Shown here: positions 35,917 to 49,710 of the stretch, piece after piece
Layout: the number at the start of each line of letters is the position of its first letter
Position numbering within the stretch: position 1 is the stretch's first letter
Assembly (NCBI GenBank): GCA_021018815.1
Contig: JAITYX010000083.1
Location: 682,001 to 746,000, forward strand
Origin: Talinum fruticosum
Taxonomy: Eukaryota; Streptophyta; Magnoliopsida; Caryophyllales; Talinaceae
Length of the DNA stretch: 64,000 nucleotides
Direction of reading: 5' to 3'
Notes under the pieces: generated by a model
What the model saw: the letters and a program-made list of their open reading frames with translations, nothing else
Told to the model about the DNA's origin: nothing
Database searches by the model: none
Position numbers and translations under genes: made by a program

Positions 35917-38900
35917 GGTAGTAGCTGGTGTTTATGTTGATTTTTGTCCTCAGATGCTGGGAATTTCATGGAGTTATTCAATGCTTCTGGGCAACAATTG
36001 AGGTATTCCCATGTGTTTCATTCATTTAGTTTTATGATATATTGTACATGATGCTTGTATTATTTATTGTATTTTTAGAATGTTCTTGTGTAGGAAAATA
36101 ATTACAATCCCTGGCTCTTCGAATGGTTAAAATACTACTGTTGCAAAATTTTAAGCGATGAATTGTGCCTCTATTCATCAATCGATTTGGGCATTCTCAC
36201 AGAGATCATCTGTTACATATACATCCCTGCATAATGTATTTGCCAACTTTTTAGAAGGGACTAGCTGGATAAGTCAGAACCCATTTGATTTGGCGAAAGG
36301 GACTGAACTATCAATCGTTTAGTGAGGCGATGGGATGAGAGCATGAACATTCTGGGGGCATTGCCTCAGTCACACCCGTTTCTTGATGGTGCTGGCGGGG
36401 CTAGTAAATATATTTAAGGGTGTCCCTTTTTTAATATTCTTAAATTTTATAAACATTATTATTTTTTATGGGTGTCCCCATTAACATTTTTAAAAATTTT
36501 TAAAAATTTTTAAATATAAATTTAAAACTTCTCCCCCTCCGGACTCTTTCTCTCTATTGGAAGGAGGTTATTCGTGGGAAGGTCAAAAATCCTTGAGAGA
36601 GTCAATCCACTGGAGTTGAGAATCCTGCCTGCCTTCTTGTGGGTGGCATACTGTGTTATAAAGTCCATATACCATAACAAGATGATTCTCCAAGCTGTTG
36701 GAGCTGTTACCAACGGTCTCCTCAATGTTCTTTTCATCCATTCTTCTTTTGGTGCCTACAAATTTTTGAGCTCAAAAGTGACTGAAGAGGTATTAAATTA
36801 GGGTTTTTTTTTGGGGGGGTGGCGTAAGAAAACACAAGAATAAGATTGATGAGTGGTGGAAGTATTTTTGGTAAGCATCTGCAAGACTGCAACCATTGGT
36901 AGATCTTGGAAAGGAGCACTTCAAGGAAAAATAATGCTCTTTGCTGTATGTATATGTTTACCTGAACTCTTCACTTCATCTGAAGGTGCTCATAAAAAAA
37001 AAATCCTCCTGAGAGGGCTGAGATTATTTGAGTAATGGGCTTTGGTTCAGTAGATGCTGGCGATGGGAAACCATCATCTGCTTGAGCTCAGTGGCTCACA
37101 CTGTATAGTTTTAAATTTGCTTTACTTGTTTCCTATGCCCTACTTGGAGCTATGGTTTTAGCCAGGGATATCCTTGAACATGTACCACTTAGCTAGGCTT
37201 TTACTATCTGGGGCCTGTGCTGGCTGGGGGCTGTGCCGTTTCTTGATGTTGGCAACATCCTGGAACATTGTTATAGGGTTCTTCTTGAGTGTCTTCGGCA
37301 CTTGCTCCCATGCCCTGGGAGAAGGGATCAGTCAGCTTTGCCCTGGGTATGTGTCACTATGAGGTATTGATGCAATACATTCTGAGGATATGGATTCAGG
37401 CTATATAGTGAGATGAAGAATGTAATCTATAGGAGTAATTCATCCTTGTGAATATCCTTATGTTGTTACATGTATTGGAATTTGCCAGAGGGTTTAGCAT
37501 ATATGTACTTGTGGAGAATGCTAAATGCGATTGTGTTGGACTAGTCACTTTCCTGATGCAGTAATTTTCTTTGCTTTTCTTTTTTGGTACGAAGGGAAGA
37601 AAAGCCAATGTAGAGGCGGATTTGAACCCAAGTCTCTAGTAACATCTCTTGGAGACTTACCCAGTTGAGCTAAATGATTTTTTTAATCAATACATCTAAA
37701 AGGTCAACATGCCCCCTCCCCCCAAAAACAAAAAAAAAAAAAGGATCCTCAAACATAACTTACGCAAAGTGTGACCTTTTCTAAATGAGTTGTCACCGAT
37801 ATATTTTCTATTTGTTGGTGTTCATTAAAGGTTAGACTTACACACTAGTCTGATTTATTTCTTGTCATGATAGATTCTCCCTGTAGTTTAACTTCAATGT
37901 TATTCTTACACTGCATTTCTGTGGGACTGCAGAGTACCTTGGTGAATTGAGGATTGAGTTGAAGGTGAATGCATTATGGAAGAATTTCTGAATTTTAAGA
38001 GGTATAGATTGCTGATGGTGAAATTTTATGTATCATAGAAAGGTTCCTCATACAACAAACCGTGTCGAATTCTGATCATTCTGTTTTCTCAGTTTATATG
38101 GAGCATTTGGAAATTCCCAACACATTTTAACATTTCTTTATTTCTAGAGGATCAATCCTAAAGTGTAGACCTCTTACCAAATGAGTTAGAAATTTCAGCT
38201 GGGTTGTAGAGTAGGGATCGGGATTTGGGTAGAGAACCTTGACTGCTGATGTATTTGTTTCTTCTTTCTTACTAGATTTAGGGAGGTCTCTTACAGTGTT
38301 TCGAGGTAGTCTGTAACATTATTGTTCCGTGTATCCTAACTAATGTCCAGTGGTGAATATTTTTGTAAAATATATACCAAGAATGGGGAAAATGAAATGG
38401 GGCATTGAGGAAATTGCATGATTAGGTATGTTCATAGAAGATAGATTGTTCATAGTAGCCATGGCCTTTGCAGAGGCTGGCACTGATGTCTACTGAGCCA
38501 CCAGAAAGCCTTATGTAAGATGTGCCATTACTCTGTATTTTCACTAATAAATTCAGTTCTGATTTTATGTTTCAAGGAAATTGGATCATACAAACAATTT
38601 GCGTGTCTGTGTACGTGTATGGCTATCTCGGAATTGGCATCACTGCTTGTAGTTGCTGGTTATAAAAGCAGAAACCATACTCAGTTCGTTTTGGTTATTG
38701 GTTAGTTTAATAATAAGCTTGCAAATTTGTAAGACAGGAACTTTGGAAGACATGGATTTGCTATTTTCAGGTTGGTTGGGATCTTGTTTCTAGGTTATTC
38801 AGGTTGGTACTTGGGGCAAAAGTGTAGATCTTGATCGAATTTAATTGGGACAAATCAGACAATGGCTAAATTTGGGTAAAATATTCTGTTCAATACTCGG

Positions 38901-39071
38901 TTTTCTTGGGTGATAAGTTAAATAAGCCTAAATTTGAGTCATAATTGAGTTCGAATATTGTGTTTGGACCTAACCGGGAGAGGGGGGATGAAATTTTGCC
39001 TAGGTCGTCACATTGAGTATGGCTAGTTTTGTCCTTAAATATGATTAGTTTTGTGTTTGTCTGCTGTAATA
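35917..39071. other. Spacer after MED19, no gene recognised
   Basis: 35917 to about 36200 is likely 3' UTR. Open frames of 60-75 codons occur at 36522-37362 on both strands, but no family, splice chain or start context supports them. 38830-38990 has weak GGTT/TCGG words like the repeat relics elsewhere. A tRNA-like SINE head lies at 37570-37690. Confidence 0.45.
37570..37690 (-). repeat. tRNA-derived SINE relic
   Basis: On the minus strand an A box TAGCTCAACTGG (37661-37672) and a B box GGTTCAAATCC (37618-37628) sit at tRNA-like spacing, as for polymerase III promoters. The acceptor arms do not pair, so it is not a tRNA gene. An A-rich tail region follows (CCAAAAAAGAAAAG). Confidence 0.5.
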
Positions 39072-39420
39072 CTCCCTTCATTTCACAATAAATGTCATTT
39101 TAATTAATTTTTTTCATTTCATCATACTTGTCACTTTGCAATAATAATAGTATATTAATTACAATTTTTTAATTTTATCCTTATTAATTATTTTTTTATT
39201 TTAAAATTTTTATCATTTTTAGGAATATAATATCCTAATATATATTTTTAATTATTTTACTAAGATAGAGAGAATATATGATAAAATAGAGAAAATTAGG
39301 AAGGAGAGAGAAAAAAAGTTGTAATTTTCTAGGAAATAAAAATGATATATTAGATATTTTATTATATAACTATTTTTTTTATCTATTTTAATTTCTTTTT
39401 ATCCTTTTAAAACAACGGAG
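39072..39420. mobile_element. Stowaway-like MITE
   Basis: About 350 bp, AT-rich, flanked by TA on both sides. The left end CTCCCTTCATTTCACAAT and the reverse complement of the right end CTCCGTTGTTTTAAAA form imperfect terminal inverted repeats of the CTCC-starting type typical of plant Stowaway elements. Related end fragments occur near 42650-42680 and 43039-43070. Confidence 0.55.
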
Positions 39421-40050
39421 TAAATATGAAAAATGAAATCCTAAAACTTCATTTTCAGAAAGTGATGTACTTACACTTAAAATACGACATAGGCAAAGGC
39501 ATGCAACGATGACAAAGACAGAATTACGTTTTTTTTTTCCCCAAAAGAACATTTTCTAGAATTGTTTGCGGTCTTTTTATGATGATTTTTCAAAAAGTTC
39601 TTTTTGCAAAAACTTTAAAAAAAACAAAATGGGAATGAACCCCTTCCTCTCTCTCTTTTCTTGCCTTATAAGAGAAGTAGAGTCATATTTATCCCTTTAG
39701 CACATTTTTATTTTTTTTTAATTTAAAAGAGTCATAAGGGACAGTAAAATATAATGGAAGATGAGGGAATTTAACCTAAAATATATATATTAAGGACCTC
39801 AATATTAACCATTACGCCAAGACATTATTGATAACATATTTCCAATATAAATATGCCAAATTTGTACCTAAAAATGACTAAATTACACATAATATATTTG
39901 AAATTCCTTAATTACAGGGAAAACGTGTGAATTGGCATTAGGTAGGTACACAAGTCTTCATTAAGTAATTAGACATGTTTATTTGCAGAATTCTGATTTA
40001 GTCAGCAATCAATAACCAATTAATTTGCCATTTTAAATTAATTGGGAATG

Positions 40051-40109
<59 letters not shown>
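40051..40109. repeat. (AAT)n microsatellite
   Basis: About twenty uninterrupted trinucleotide units. Confidence 0.95.
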
Positions 40110-40110
<1 letters not shown>

Positions 40111-41085
40111 GGGCCACCTTAGTTTAAGTACAAAAAGAATCAAACGTCATCCTCTTAAGACTCCGTTTGATTTTAAGAAAATTAGAAGGAAAGAAAATAA
40201 ATATGAAAAATGAATTTCTTTCCTATATTTGATTTGAATTGAAGAAAAATAAGAGAAAAAAGTTTAATGAAAAAACTCGTGGAAATTTTTGCTAATTTAG
40301 TCAATGATATTTTCCTTCCAAAATTGAGAGAAAAATGGAAGAAAAAACTCACAAAGAGAGAGAAATGGAGAAAAAGACAGACTTGTATTAAGAAACAACA
40401 TTAAAAATTTTCTCTCTCCTCTCAATTAATCAATACTATTTTTCTCTCTCTCTCCATGACAATGTGGTGGATGCGAAACATGTGACTTTTTTTCCTTGAA
40501 TTAAACACAAGAAAAAAATCAATTTCCTCTTAACTTTTTTCCTCATCATCACTTTTTTTCCATTTAAATTTTCCTTCCAACTTATTTTCTAAGAATCAAA
40601 TAGAGCCTAATTGATCTTCATTTTTCTCTTCCCAAATTCTATAATTTATCCATCTAATATCAAAAGAAAAATGTAATTTGATCCGATTATTTTCTTCAAA
40701 TATGAGTCCTGAATGTTGTGATTTCCTTCTAAGTACACATGGAATGACAACGATACTCCAGAGTCCTAAAAATTATCCGAGTCATTCCGCTTTTATTTGT
40801 TTTTACATCTCAATTACACTGGAAAAAAAAAATCTACAAAAAGTGTTTGGAAATAAAAATGGGTTAAATTTGTGGGTAGAGATTATATTGGATTTAGGTT
40901 TGGCTTTGAGAATAAGCAAATTTTAGTGGACGACAAAGTGTTGGTCCCGATTGAGAGTGTGTGTGACTTTTCTTCATCACGCATTCGCTTTCTTTTTCTT
41001 TTTTGCTCTTCAAGTTTTCTACTATAAATTATTAATTAAACTAACTCCAAATAAAGATGCCTCACAAAAAAAAAAAAAACTCTAA

Positions 41086-41088
<3 letters not shown>

Positions 41089-41152
<64 letters not shown>
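41089..41152. repeat. (TA)n microsatellite
   Basis: About 32 uninterrupted TA units, able to form a hairpin; length is likely variable and hard to assemble. Confidence 0.95.
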
Positions 41153-41154
<2 letters not shown>

Positions 41155-44100
41155 ACGGTCATGCATCAATGTGGACATACCCTTTTCTAAGATAACAACC
41201 CCCCAAAAAATTCCTACCTAATTATTAATTTTCTAAATCAATAAATAGTGATTTTTAATTAATTTAATTAATCAACTTCATGAAGGAATCACACAATTAA
41301 TCGACTACAACAATATAAATTTAATTTTTAATAAAAAAATATAATATGCATAAACTAAACGAAATACGTACATACTTATACGCGTTTCTTTCCTTACACA
41401 AAAATCTATAGATGCTCATCATATTAATGTCTTCACCTTGAAGACTAAACCAAAAAAACATAATAATTCTACATATTATTTACATATAATATATATATAT
41501 TTTTCTTTTTTAGTCGAGATTAACTACAACATATAGTACAATACAATAAATGAGGGAAATCGAACATGTGATTTAATTTATGCAGGATCTCAATCTTAAT
41601 CTTACATGTAATATTACATAAAAGAACCCTTTTTCATTCAATAAATAAATAAATAAATAAAATCGACTTGTCATGATGTACAATTTCTAGATAAATAACA
41701 TGAAGAAGTAATATTTGGCGTGGGTGCATGCTTTGGCCTCATGATGTCCAAAACTTGATGATATCAACATTATTATGATCACCAACCTCCACTTACACCC
41801 AACATTAATCACATAATTAAACTTTGTAATTAATTAATTTTCATCTTGACAATGAGTACAACAACAACAACTACTACTACTACAAGTGGTGCAAAATGTC
41901 ATAATGAACTCCCCCATCATTCATTCATTTACTTATTCCTTATTCTAATCATGATATTCATGTATGAATCTCAAGGTTAATTTGTAGTTTGTGATATATG
42001 CCAATTGCTTTTTTTTTTGGTTGTTTTTTTTACCCCATTTTAATTTACTACTTTCTTTATTGATTATGTGGCATTTAATAAGAATACTAATTAAAGGTTC
42101 GGGATGATGTAACATTCATTTATCGATGTCTTAATGTGTTAGTGAGACAGTCTCATTTGATGTCAAACTTTTATAAAGTATATGAAGTAATTAAAATCTT
42201 CAAGTGATGAATTACCTATCATTTTAACAGGATAGAAAAAAATTAAAAAGAAAGTTAGTTAAGTGATATAATGTCTAATATATCTTTTTTTATCTTTTTT
42301 TTATTATAAGTAAAATTACACCTCTCTCTTTCTTTTTCTCTATCCTCCCAGTTTCCTAATCTTAAATCTTTCTTTTTCTCTCTTGCAGTTTCCTAATCTC
42401 ACAAAATAATAGTCTTTATGTCCTTTATGTATCCTCTCTCTCTCTCTCTTTCTTTATCTCTTTTTCCTTTCCAATCGTCATGTGAATAAAAAGAAGTAAA
42501 TAATTGAAAAAAAGTTATATATGGCATAGAAATGATAAAGTTCTAAAAATAAAAAATAATTAAGAAGGGTAAAATTGAAAAATTAGTGATTAAAATACCA
42601 TTGAGATTGTAAAGTGATTGACAAGTATTATAAAATAAAAAAATCAATTAAAGTGACATACATTATGAAACAGAGGGAATAAACCAAAAGAATATTGAAA
42701 ATATACATAAATTACTTGTAGAGAGAATTTTAGGACAAATAGATCAAAAAAAGAAACGTAAATATTTGAAGTATTAATAAACAATTTTAAAATATACATA
42801 TGAATTACGTCAATACATATGTATGAACTATTATTACTATTGCTCCGCTATATTTACATATAATTTATTTACATATATATAAATATATATATTTGGCAAA
42901 AGAGACGTAAAACATTAACAAGTATATGTAAACAATTGTAAATATATATGTAAAAGAGCAATAGAGAGTGACAGATAAAGGCACAACGAAACGCCTATTT
43001 AATTTTTGAATACTTTTATCACAAGTTATGACTCTCTTTTTACTCCCTCCATTTTACAATACTTATCGTTTTTAGGATATGAGAAAATATCAAAGAAATA
43101 CAAAAATCAATAAAATTTATTTTAAAATACTAAGTAGCCCTAATGTTTCTTCATAAATAAATTAAAAAAATATAAAAAATAATTAATAAAAATATATTAA
43201 TAATTGATATAATATAATGAAGGGAAAATAATAAAAATAACATTTTGGTAGAGCAACAATTATGTGCTCTCAATGAGTGGTAGCTACGAGTCCCTAGACA
43301 CTTGTTGCATCCATACATACATGATACATAAATATGACAAAAGAGGCACCAATAAATACTGGTAATTTTTTTGGGGTTTTAAATGCTGAATGTTTGGGTT
43401 GGTGGTAGTACCAATTTGACTGACTACTACCATCGTAGCCACAGTATGATAAGATATAACACTTGTAATTTTGTTTGGGTTAGCCTGTGTCGGTGCCTTG
43501 ATGCTCTTCATCCTGTCTCTCCTCCTCTGCTCTGCTGTAGGATTCTGGAATTGCTATGTCAATCTTGGATCCATGTTTCAGCATCTGTTGTTCTAGCTTT
43601 GTGAGATTAGTGGACTATTTTACGTATGCGTAATAGTGTTGGGGTCAGATCGGAAGTTGTCTTGGGGCTTGTTTGTTACAGTGGTAAGGAGCAGTAAGGT
43701 TTAAGGGTAAACGGTATATGCGATTATAAGATAAGTAGCAGTAAGTGGTATGCTCATGAACACACCCTAAACGATAATCAACGATAATAATTAACTATAT
43801 GCGGTTACAAGAGCGATAAACAGCCGTAAGTGATATGCTCTCCCTCTTTCTCATACTGATACAGTGACAACTCCTCTCTCATACTGATACAGATACAGTG
43901 ATACTCCCCTCCGAGACCGAGAGAAAAAACAAAGAAACATAAACTTGGCTGGAGGCTCCCCACCCTCCCCTGGAAAGCTTACTTGAACAACAAAAAACAA
44001 AAACCCAGAAAGAAAGGGGTCCCATAGGTCTGTACTTCCTTTCCTTTCTCTCTCACCCTTGACTTGAGCCTTGAGATTCATTCAGCCCTTTTCTTTCCCT

Positions 44101-44253
44101 TTCTTTGAGACTGAGACGCAGATACAAACCAGACCAACCCCATTTCTCTTCTTCAACCTCCTCCTCCTCCTGCATAGACAGAGCAGAGAGGGAGAGACCG
44201 GAGCATGGTCTGAAATTTGAATGCTTGTTTGAGTTAATATTGCAGAATCCACC

Positions 44254-47200
44254 ATGCCCACCACCACCTCATTCTCTCTCCTCTTCTTCTTCCTCCTGCT
44301 CTTCCCATTCGACGGCCCTTGGCTCACCCTCTGCTCCCCCACATTGTCCCCCATCCGTCGGATCCTCCACCAGCCCTTCTTCCCAGTTCAGTCCTTGCCC
44401 CCTGCTCAACCCCCTCTCTCTCCCCTCCTCCCACTCCCATCCCCAAATACCCATTTTCTGGTTCCACTTCTACCCCTGACTCACCCCCTTTTTCCCTTCC
44501 GACCCTTCTCCTCCTCCGCCGCCCTCGCCGCCTTCTCCGCCGTCGTCCTCCCCCTTCGCATCCTTCCCTGCCAACATATCCTCCCTCATCTTCCCCATTC
44601 TCCCTCCTCTTCAAAACCCCCTTCCAATAAGTTCCTCGCCGTCACCGTTGGCCTCTCTCTCTGTGCCGCCGTCATCGCGGCCGTCGCCTTTTTTTCTTCT
44701 TCCGAAGCCGCCGGAGCAACCGCCGCTACTCCGAGGATAAACCCTCCAGAGCACAGACCCCAGCGAATGTGCCTCCTCCGCCGCCTCCCCAGCTGAGGAA
44801 GCCCTCGAACAACAGCTCCGAGTTCCTTTACCTCGGTACTCTCGTCAATGCTTCCGCCATTGATGGCGGCGTGGGAAGAGGAGGTAACGGCGGCGGAACT
44901 CGCAGGGGGACAGGAAGAAAGCTTCAGTCTCCTGAGCTCCACCCATTGCCTCCACTCAGCGGGCGGCAGCACCACCACCAACATCCGCCTCTGGAGGAGG
45001 AGGATCAGGAGGAGTTCTACTCGCCCAGAGGTTCCGCCAGTGGGAGAGAGAGTGGCTCCGGCTCTCGAAGAGTATTCGAAGCCATTGTTCAAGTTCAAGC
45101 TCAAGCCGAGCAGCTCATGAACAGCAATGGCGGAGGCAGGAAAGGGAACTCCGAAGACTCCACGTCATCGTCGTCGACCTCCAGTGGTTCTCCGGCGAGG
45201 TCCGCATCCATTAGTATCTCTCCGCCGGTGAGCACTAGTCCAAAGAACAGGTCAAACCCGAAGTCCTCGCCCGAGTTCATCGAGTTGCAAATTCAACCAC
45301 CAGCGGCGTCGCCGCCATTGCCAGAGATGTCATTCTCGCCGCCGTATTCTCTCTCCTCAGCGCCGTCGTCACCAGACAGAGGAATGGAGACAATCAAGGA
45401 AGAAGACGAGGCGGAGGAATCACCATTGTTGTCCAACGCGTCGAGCTCGAGCAGAATGACTTCTCCAGTTGCATCTCCGAGGTTATCGCCATTGACGAGG
45501 AAAATCGGGAGGTTATCTCCGGAGGAGACAGAATGGGGTGTCCTAGGGCGAACATCGCCATCATTGTCTAATGCTTCAACTCCAAGCCGGAAATTTTCTC
45601 CGATTGCGTCGCTGAAACTTCCGGCGTTCTTAGGAGGGAAGAGAAAGGACTCAAACTCTTCGCAATCCACGTCGGCGTCGAATTCGCCTATCTCTCCTCA
45701 CTCCCCACCATCTCCGATCTCCTCTACAGCTTCTTCATCTCGAAATTCGAGATCGTATCCAGCTTCGCCATTGTCGAATGCTTCGGCCGGAAACTCTCCG
45801 AGACTATCCAACGTTTCCGGCCGTTTCTCGCCGGGACTGTCTAATCTATCCGACGGGAAGAGTTCATCGGCGAGAATTACCAGTTTCACTGCCCCGCCTC
45901 CGCCACCTCCACTGCCACCAGCGCCGGCGGCATTGAGGAGATCACAGTGTCCACCACCACCACCTGTGGCCGAAACTATTCCCGTTTCAAGGCCTCCAAG
46001 ACCAACGGCCTTTGAGAGTGGAGAAGCCGAAGCTCCACTAAGAGGTTCTAAAACTGTGGAGAATGTAGCTGAAGGGATTGAGGAAACAACACTTAGGCCA
46101 AGGCTAAAGCCATTGCATTGGGATAAAGTGAGAGCAAGTTCAGATAGGGAAATGGTGTGGGATCACCTCAAATCGAGCTCTTTCAAGTAATTTCTCTTGC
46201 CATTTCATGATCAGTTTTAAAAACATTGATTGATGAATGTTTTTGCAAGTTTGAGTCTTGCTGTGATCCTAGTGAATTGATTGTGAAATACTGGGGTTTT
46301 AATTGCAGATTGAATGAGGAGATGATTGAAACATTGTTTGTTGTCAATACTCCCAATCCAAATCAGAAGGATATGCCTCGGAAACCTGTCCAGCCTCTGG
46401 CAATGCAAGAAAATCGAGTTCTCGATCCAAAGAAGGCTCAGAACATTGCAATTTTGCTAAGGGCACTCAATGTTACAATGGAGGAAGTTTGTGAAGCTCT
46501 CTTGGAAGGTATATTATATGTATTGCCGTGCACTTGTCAATCTGTTTAGTGTTTGTTGTGCGAATGTGAATGTATGTTGGTTGTGCATTACAAAAACGCT
46601 TGTGATGGTGTTGATTTGTTTGAGCATTTTTGCAAATGGCGGTGGATTCCTTTTGTGTCGATGATTGAACTACTTTTTCTTGAAGCTTTGCATTGGATTC
46701 TCTGGGAAATGTTCACATGATTCCAATAGAGGAGAAGTTAAGCTCTTAGCAATAAAAGGAGTTAAAAAGTTGTCCTGTTTTTGTTTACGGATTGCTGGGA
46801 CCATTTTCAGGTTCTTTTGGCTGATTATCTCAGTCATGTTGATGACAAAACTTGAAGCAATCTGAGGATGGTTCCATGGGTATTGGAGGGTGGCAGTCTA
46901 TGCTATAGGACGTATGGTGCCTTCTTGGATGCTATGCATGTTAATAAGCATGAAAACTTTGCAATAGTTTGCATACGGTTTTATCGTGACCGTGCTTGAG
47001 CAGATGGTTTCTTGTTTGAGGCATTTTAGGGGCATAAGCTTCAGTTCTCCAGACTAGAATCTTAGTCGACGATTGGAATATTTAGGAAAGCTTGTGTTTG
47101 ATTGTTCTAGAGGAAGTGCTAAATGTGAAAATCGCCACTTCGAAAGAATCAAGCTTATCTTACTGAAAATTATTGAGATAGAAGCCTGCTGGTATAAAAT

Positions 47201-48766
47201 TTTTCGGGTTGCTCCAATGCTTGCCTCTCTAAGTTTATACTTTCTAGGTTTGAGGAAAGTTTGACTTTGCCCTCGTATTTTTTGTAGTTTATTGCTTATG
47301 GTTAGTATAGTCCCATAGGCCATAGGACACACGAAATTTGTCATATACCTCAAATTTATATATTACTGCTGCAACATTCGTATCTTGGAGATGGGAACTT
47401 ATGCCCCTGATTTCTCCAGGTAATGCAGACACTCTTGGCCCAGAGCTCCTGGAGAGTTTACTCAAGATGGCTCCTACGAAGGAAGAAGAGCGGAAATTGA
47501 AAGAATACAAGGATGATTCGCCTGTCAAGCTTGGGCAGGCCGAGAAGTTTTTAAAGGCTGTCATTGATATACCTTTTGCATTCAAAGGGTGGAAGCAATG
47601 CTTTACATTGCTAATTTCGAGTCTGAAGTTGAGTACCTCAAGAAGGCTTTCGAGACCTTAGAGGTAAACTATACTCGCCACCTCTGTTCTTTGCCTTCCT
47701 GTGATTCAGACTTGAAGTTTTTAGTTATTAGCTGACAGATCACCTTCATGGAGATTGCTAAGGAATAAGGATGATTGTGGCCTTTCCAAAATGTGGCGAC
47801 GATTCTCTAGCTAAGGACAAATGATGAATTAGATTCATAGCGTATCTAAGTTATGATTTGCAGAATGAATCATACAAGATGGTGAAAAGAGTATTGTATT
47901 TGATATTTTAACTTGCCAACCCACAGCTGATAGTGCTATTTTGTGCAACAGGCAGCTTGTGATGAGTTGAGAAACAGCAGAATGTTCTTGAAGCTCCTAG
48001 AAGCAGTCCTCAAAACGGGAACCGTATGAATGTTGGGACAAACCGTGGTGATGCCCATGCATTCAAGCTCGATACATTGCTCAAGCTCGTTGATGTCAAA
48101 GGGGCCGATGGCAAAACGACTCTCTTACACTTTGTTGTGCAGGAAATTATAAGAACCGAAGGGCAACGCCTATCCGCTGTTAATGACCAAACTTCAAATG
48201 ATGAAGCCAAGTGTCGAAGATTGGGACTACAAGTTGTTTCGAGTCTCAGCTCAGAGCTCACCAATGTCAAAAAGGCTGCTGCCATGGACTCTGATGCACT
48301 TAGCCACGACATTGCAAAGCTCAGCGTAGGAGTTGCAAATATAGATGAGGTGGTTAGTTTGAATGACCAAACACATTTGCAGGAACCAAACAGAAGATTC
48401 TCAGAATCCTTGAACAAGTTCATGAAAATGGCAGAAGAAAAAATCATCAGAGTTCAAGCCCAGGAAAGTGTGGCTCTTTCTCTAGTCAAGGAGATAACAG
48501 AGTACTTCCACGGAAACTCAGCTAAGGAAGAACCTCATCCGTTTAGAATCTTCATGGTTGTCAGAGACTTCCTCACAATTCTCGATCAGGTTTGCAAGGA
48601 GGTTGGCATGATTAACGAAACAACGGTGGTCAGCTCCACCCACAGATTTCCAGTCCCCATAAATCCAATGCTCCCTATTCCGGTGAATCCATTTCTTCCC
48701 CAAGTTTTGCCAAGTTTTCCTGGGACGAGGCAGTCTAGTTTCTCTGAAGATGATGGTTCACCTTAG
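44254..48766 (+). CDS. FH1: Class I formin, FH1-like (actin nucleator), 4 exons
   Basis: Nucleates and caps actin filaments at the plasma membrane and ties them to the wall. Exons: 44254-46186, 46309-46508, 47420-47663, 47952-48766; about 1065 aa. In order: signal peptide ([13 protein letters not shown]), [10 protein letters not shown], an extracellular proline-rich region, a membrane segment ([19 protein letters not shown]) followed by basic residues, [14 protein letters not shown], a long Ser/Pro-rich linker, the FH1 proline clusters ([12 protein letters not shown]), and FH2 from [20 protein letters not shown] through [20 protein letters not shown] to [20 protein letters not shown] and HRFPVPINP. 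The domain order and FH2 wording match Arabidopsis FH1. Six breaks, each one base short: about 44422-44425, 44489-44493, 44593-44596, 44689-44695, 47584-47589 and 48017-48021. All other sequence is intact. Confidence 0.92.
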
Positions 48767-49710
48767 TTTTAGTGTTTACCCCGGTAGACAACTCTGTAAA
48801 AAGAAACTGGCATTCATTTTTTTCCTCCCTGTTTTTCTAATTTTATGCAATCTTCATCTTTTAACTTGTAATTAGTATATATAAGTTAAAGATTTTGGAA
48901 TTTGTATTATCTCGACATTGATGGAGCATTGTCTACTGATTTTGCCACTCAGGATTAGAGCATAGCTTCTATGGATAAAATTCCAAGTTCATCCAATCAA
49001 ATGAAAAAAAATTGACTTTTTTTATTTACACAAAAAGAAAAGGAAATGCAAACATAACACATGGGGGATATTTTTAACAATGAATTAAAAATGTTAGCTT
49101 GAAATTTTGGTGTCTAGGGTTGAAAATGACTTTCATGGACAACAAATTCTAGTTTATCAGTGTATAGAATCTAGGATGGGGAGGGACCATTGTCAATTTT
49201 ATTTTATTTTTGGTTTTTGTTTTTTGATTTTTTGTTTTTGTTTTTGGTTTCTGGACAAGTTACTCCCAAGGACATCGGCATCCCAATGTGATTTCTCAAC
49301 TTTTAGTCACATGATACATGAAAATTCTACTTGTCAAAAAATAAAAAAATTAAAGCATCCAAACAAGCGACTACCAACCCCAAACAACAAAACTCAAGAT
49401 TCTGAGAACATTTGTAAGAAGGAGACAATTCCATCTATTATTGAATTCATAAAATATGAAAGACCTGACCTGACCCATTACCATGTGCAACTGTATGTAG
49501 TAGCAGATATTCATGGTTAAAATTGCTAAAAAATGAAGGCATAAGAAAGTGGGTTCTATTAACTTGCATTGAATTTGCAGATACATGTGATGAGTGCAGA
49601 GGCATCACTACAATTTATTCTAGAGAGAGAAAACAAGCATTTTTCAGAATGCCATACACCACTTTCTGGGTTTTGCATTATCCATATTACAAGTGTCAGT
49701 ACTGTCAAAC
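48767..49710. other. Convergent 3' ends of formin and thioesterase
   Basis: No gene seen. 48767-48960 is probably formin 3' UTR. 49190-49250 is a T/G-rich simple stretch. Confidence 0.5.

Larger units (their letters stand above)
39421..44253. other. AT-rich spacer upstream of the formin, repeats only
   Basis: No gene is recognised. It contains the (AAT)n and (TA)n arrays listed separately, minus-strand tRNA-like B-box relics near 39750-39840 and 41540-41600, MITE end fragments at 42650-42680 and 43039-43070, and a degenerate duplicated 45-50 bp unit at 43702-43754 and 43795-43842. 43850-44253 is pyrimidine-rich and likely formin promoter and leader. Confidence 0.5.

Noticed and set aside
37600..37690. 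A functional tRNA gene
   Set aside because: A and B boxes are present but acceptor and anticodon arms do not pair.
44082..44614. Several open frames on both strands over the formin start
   Set aside because: They are shadows of the proline/serine-rich formin coding strand, whose own frame is chopped by one-base breaks.
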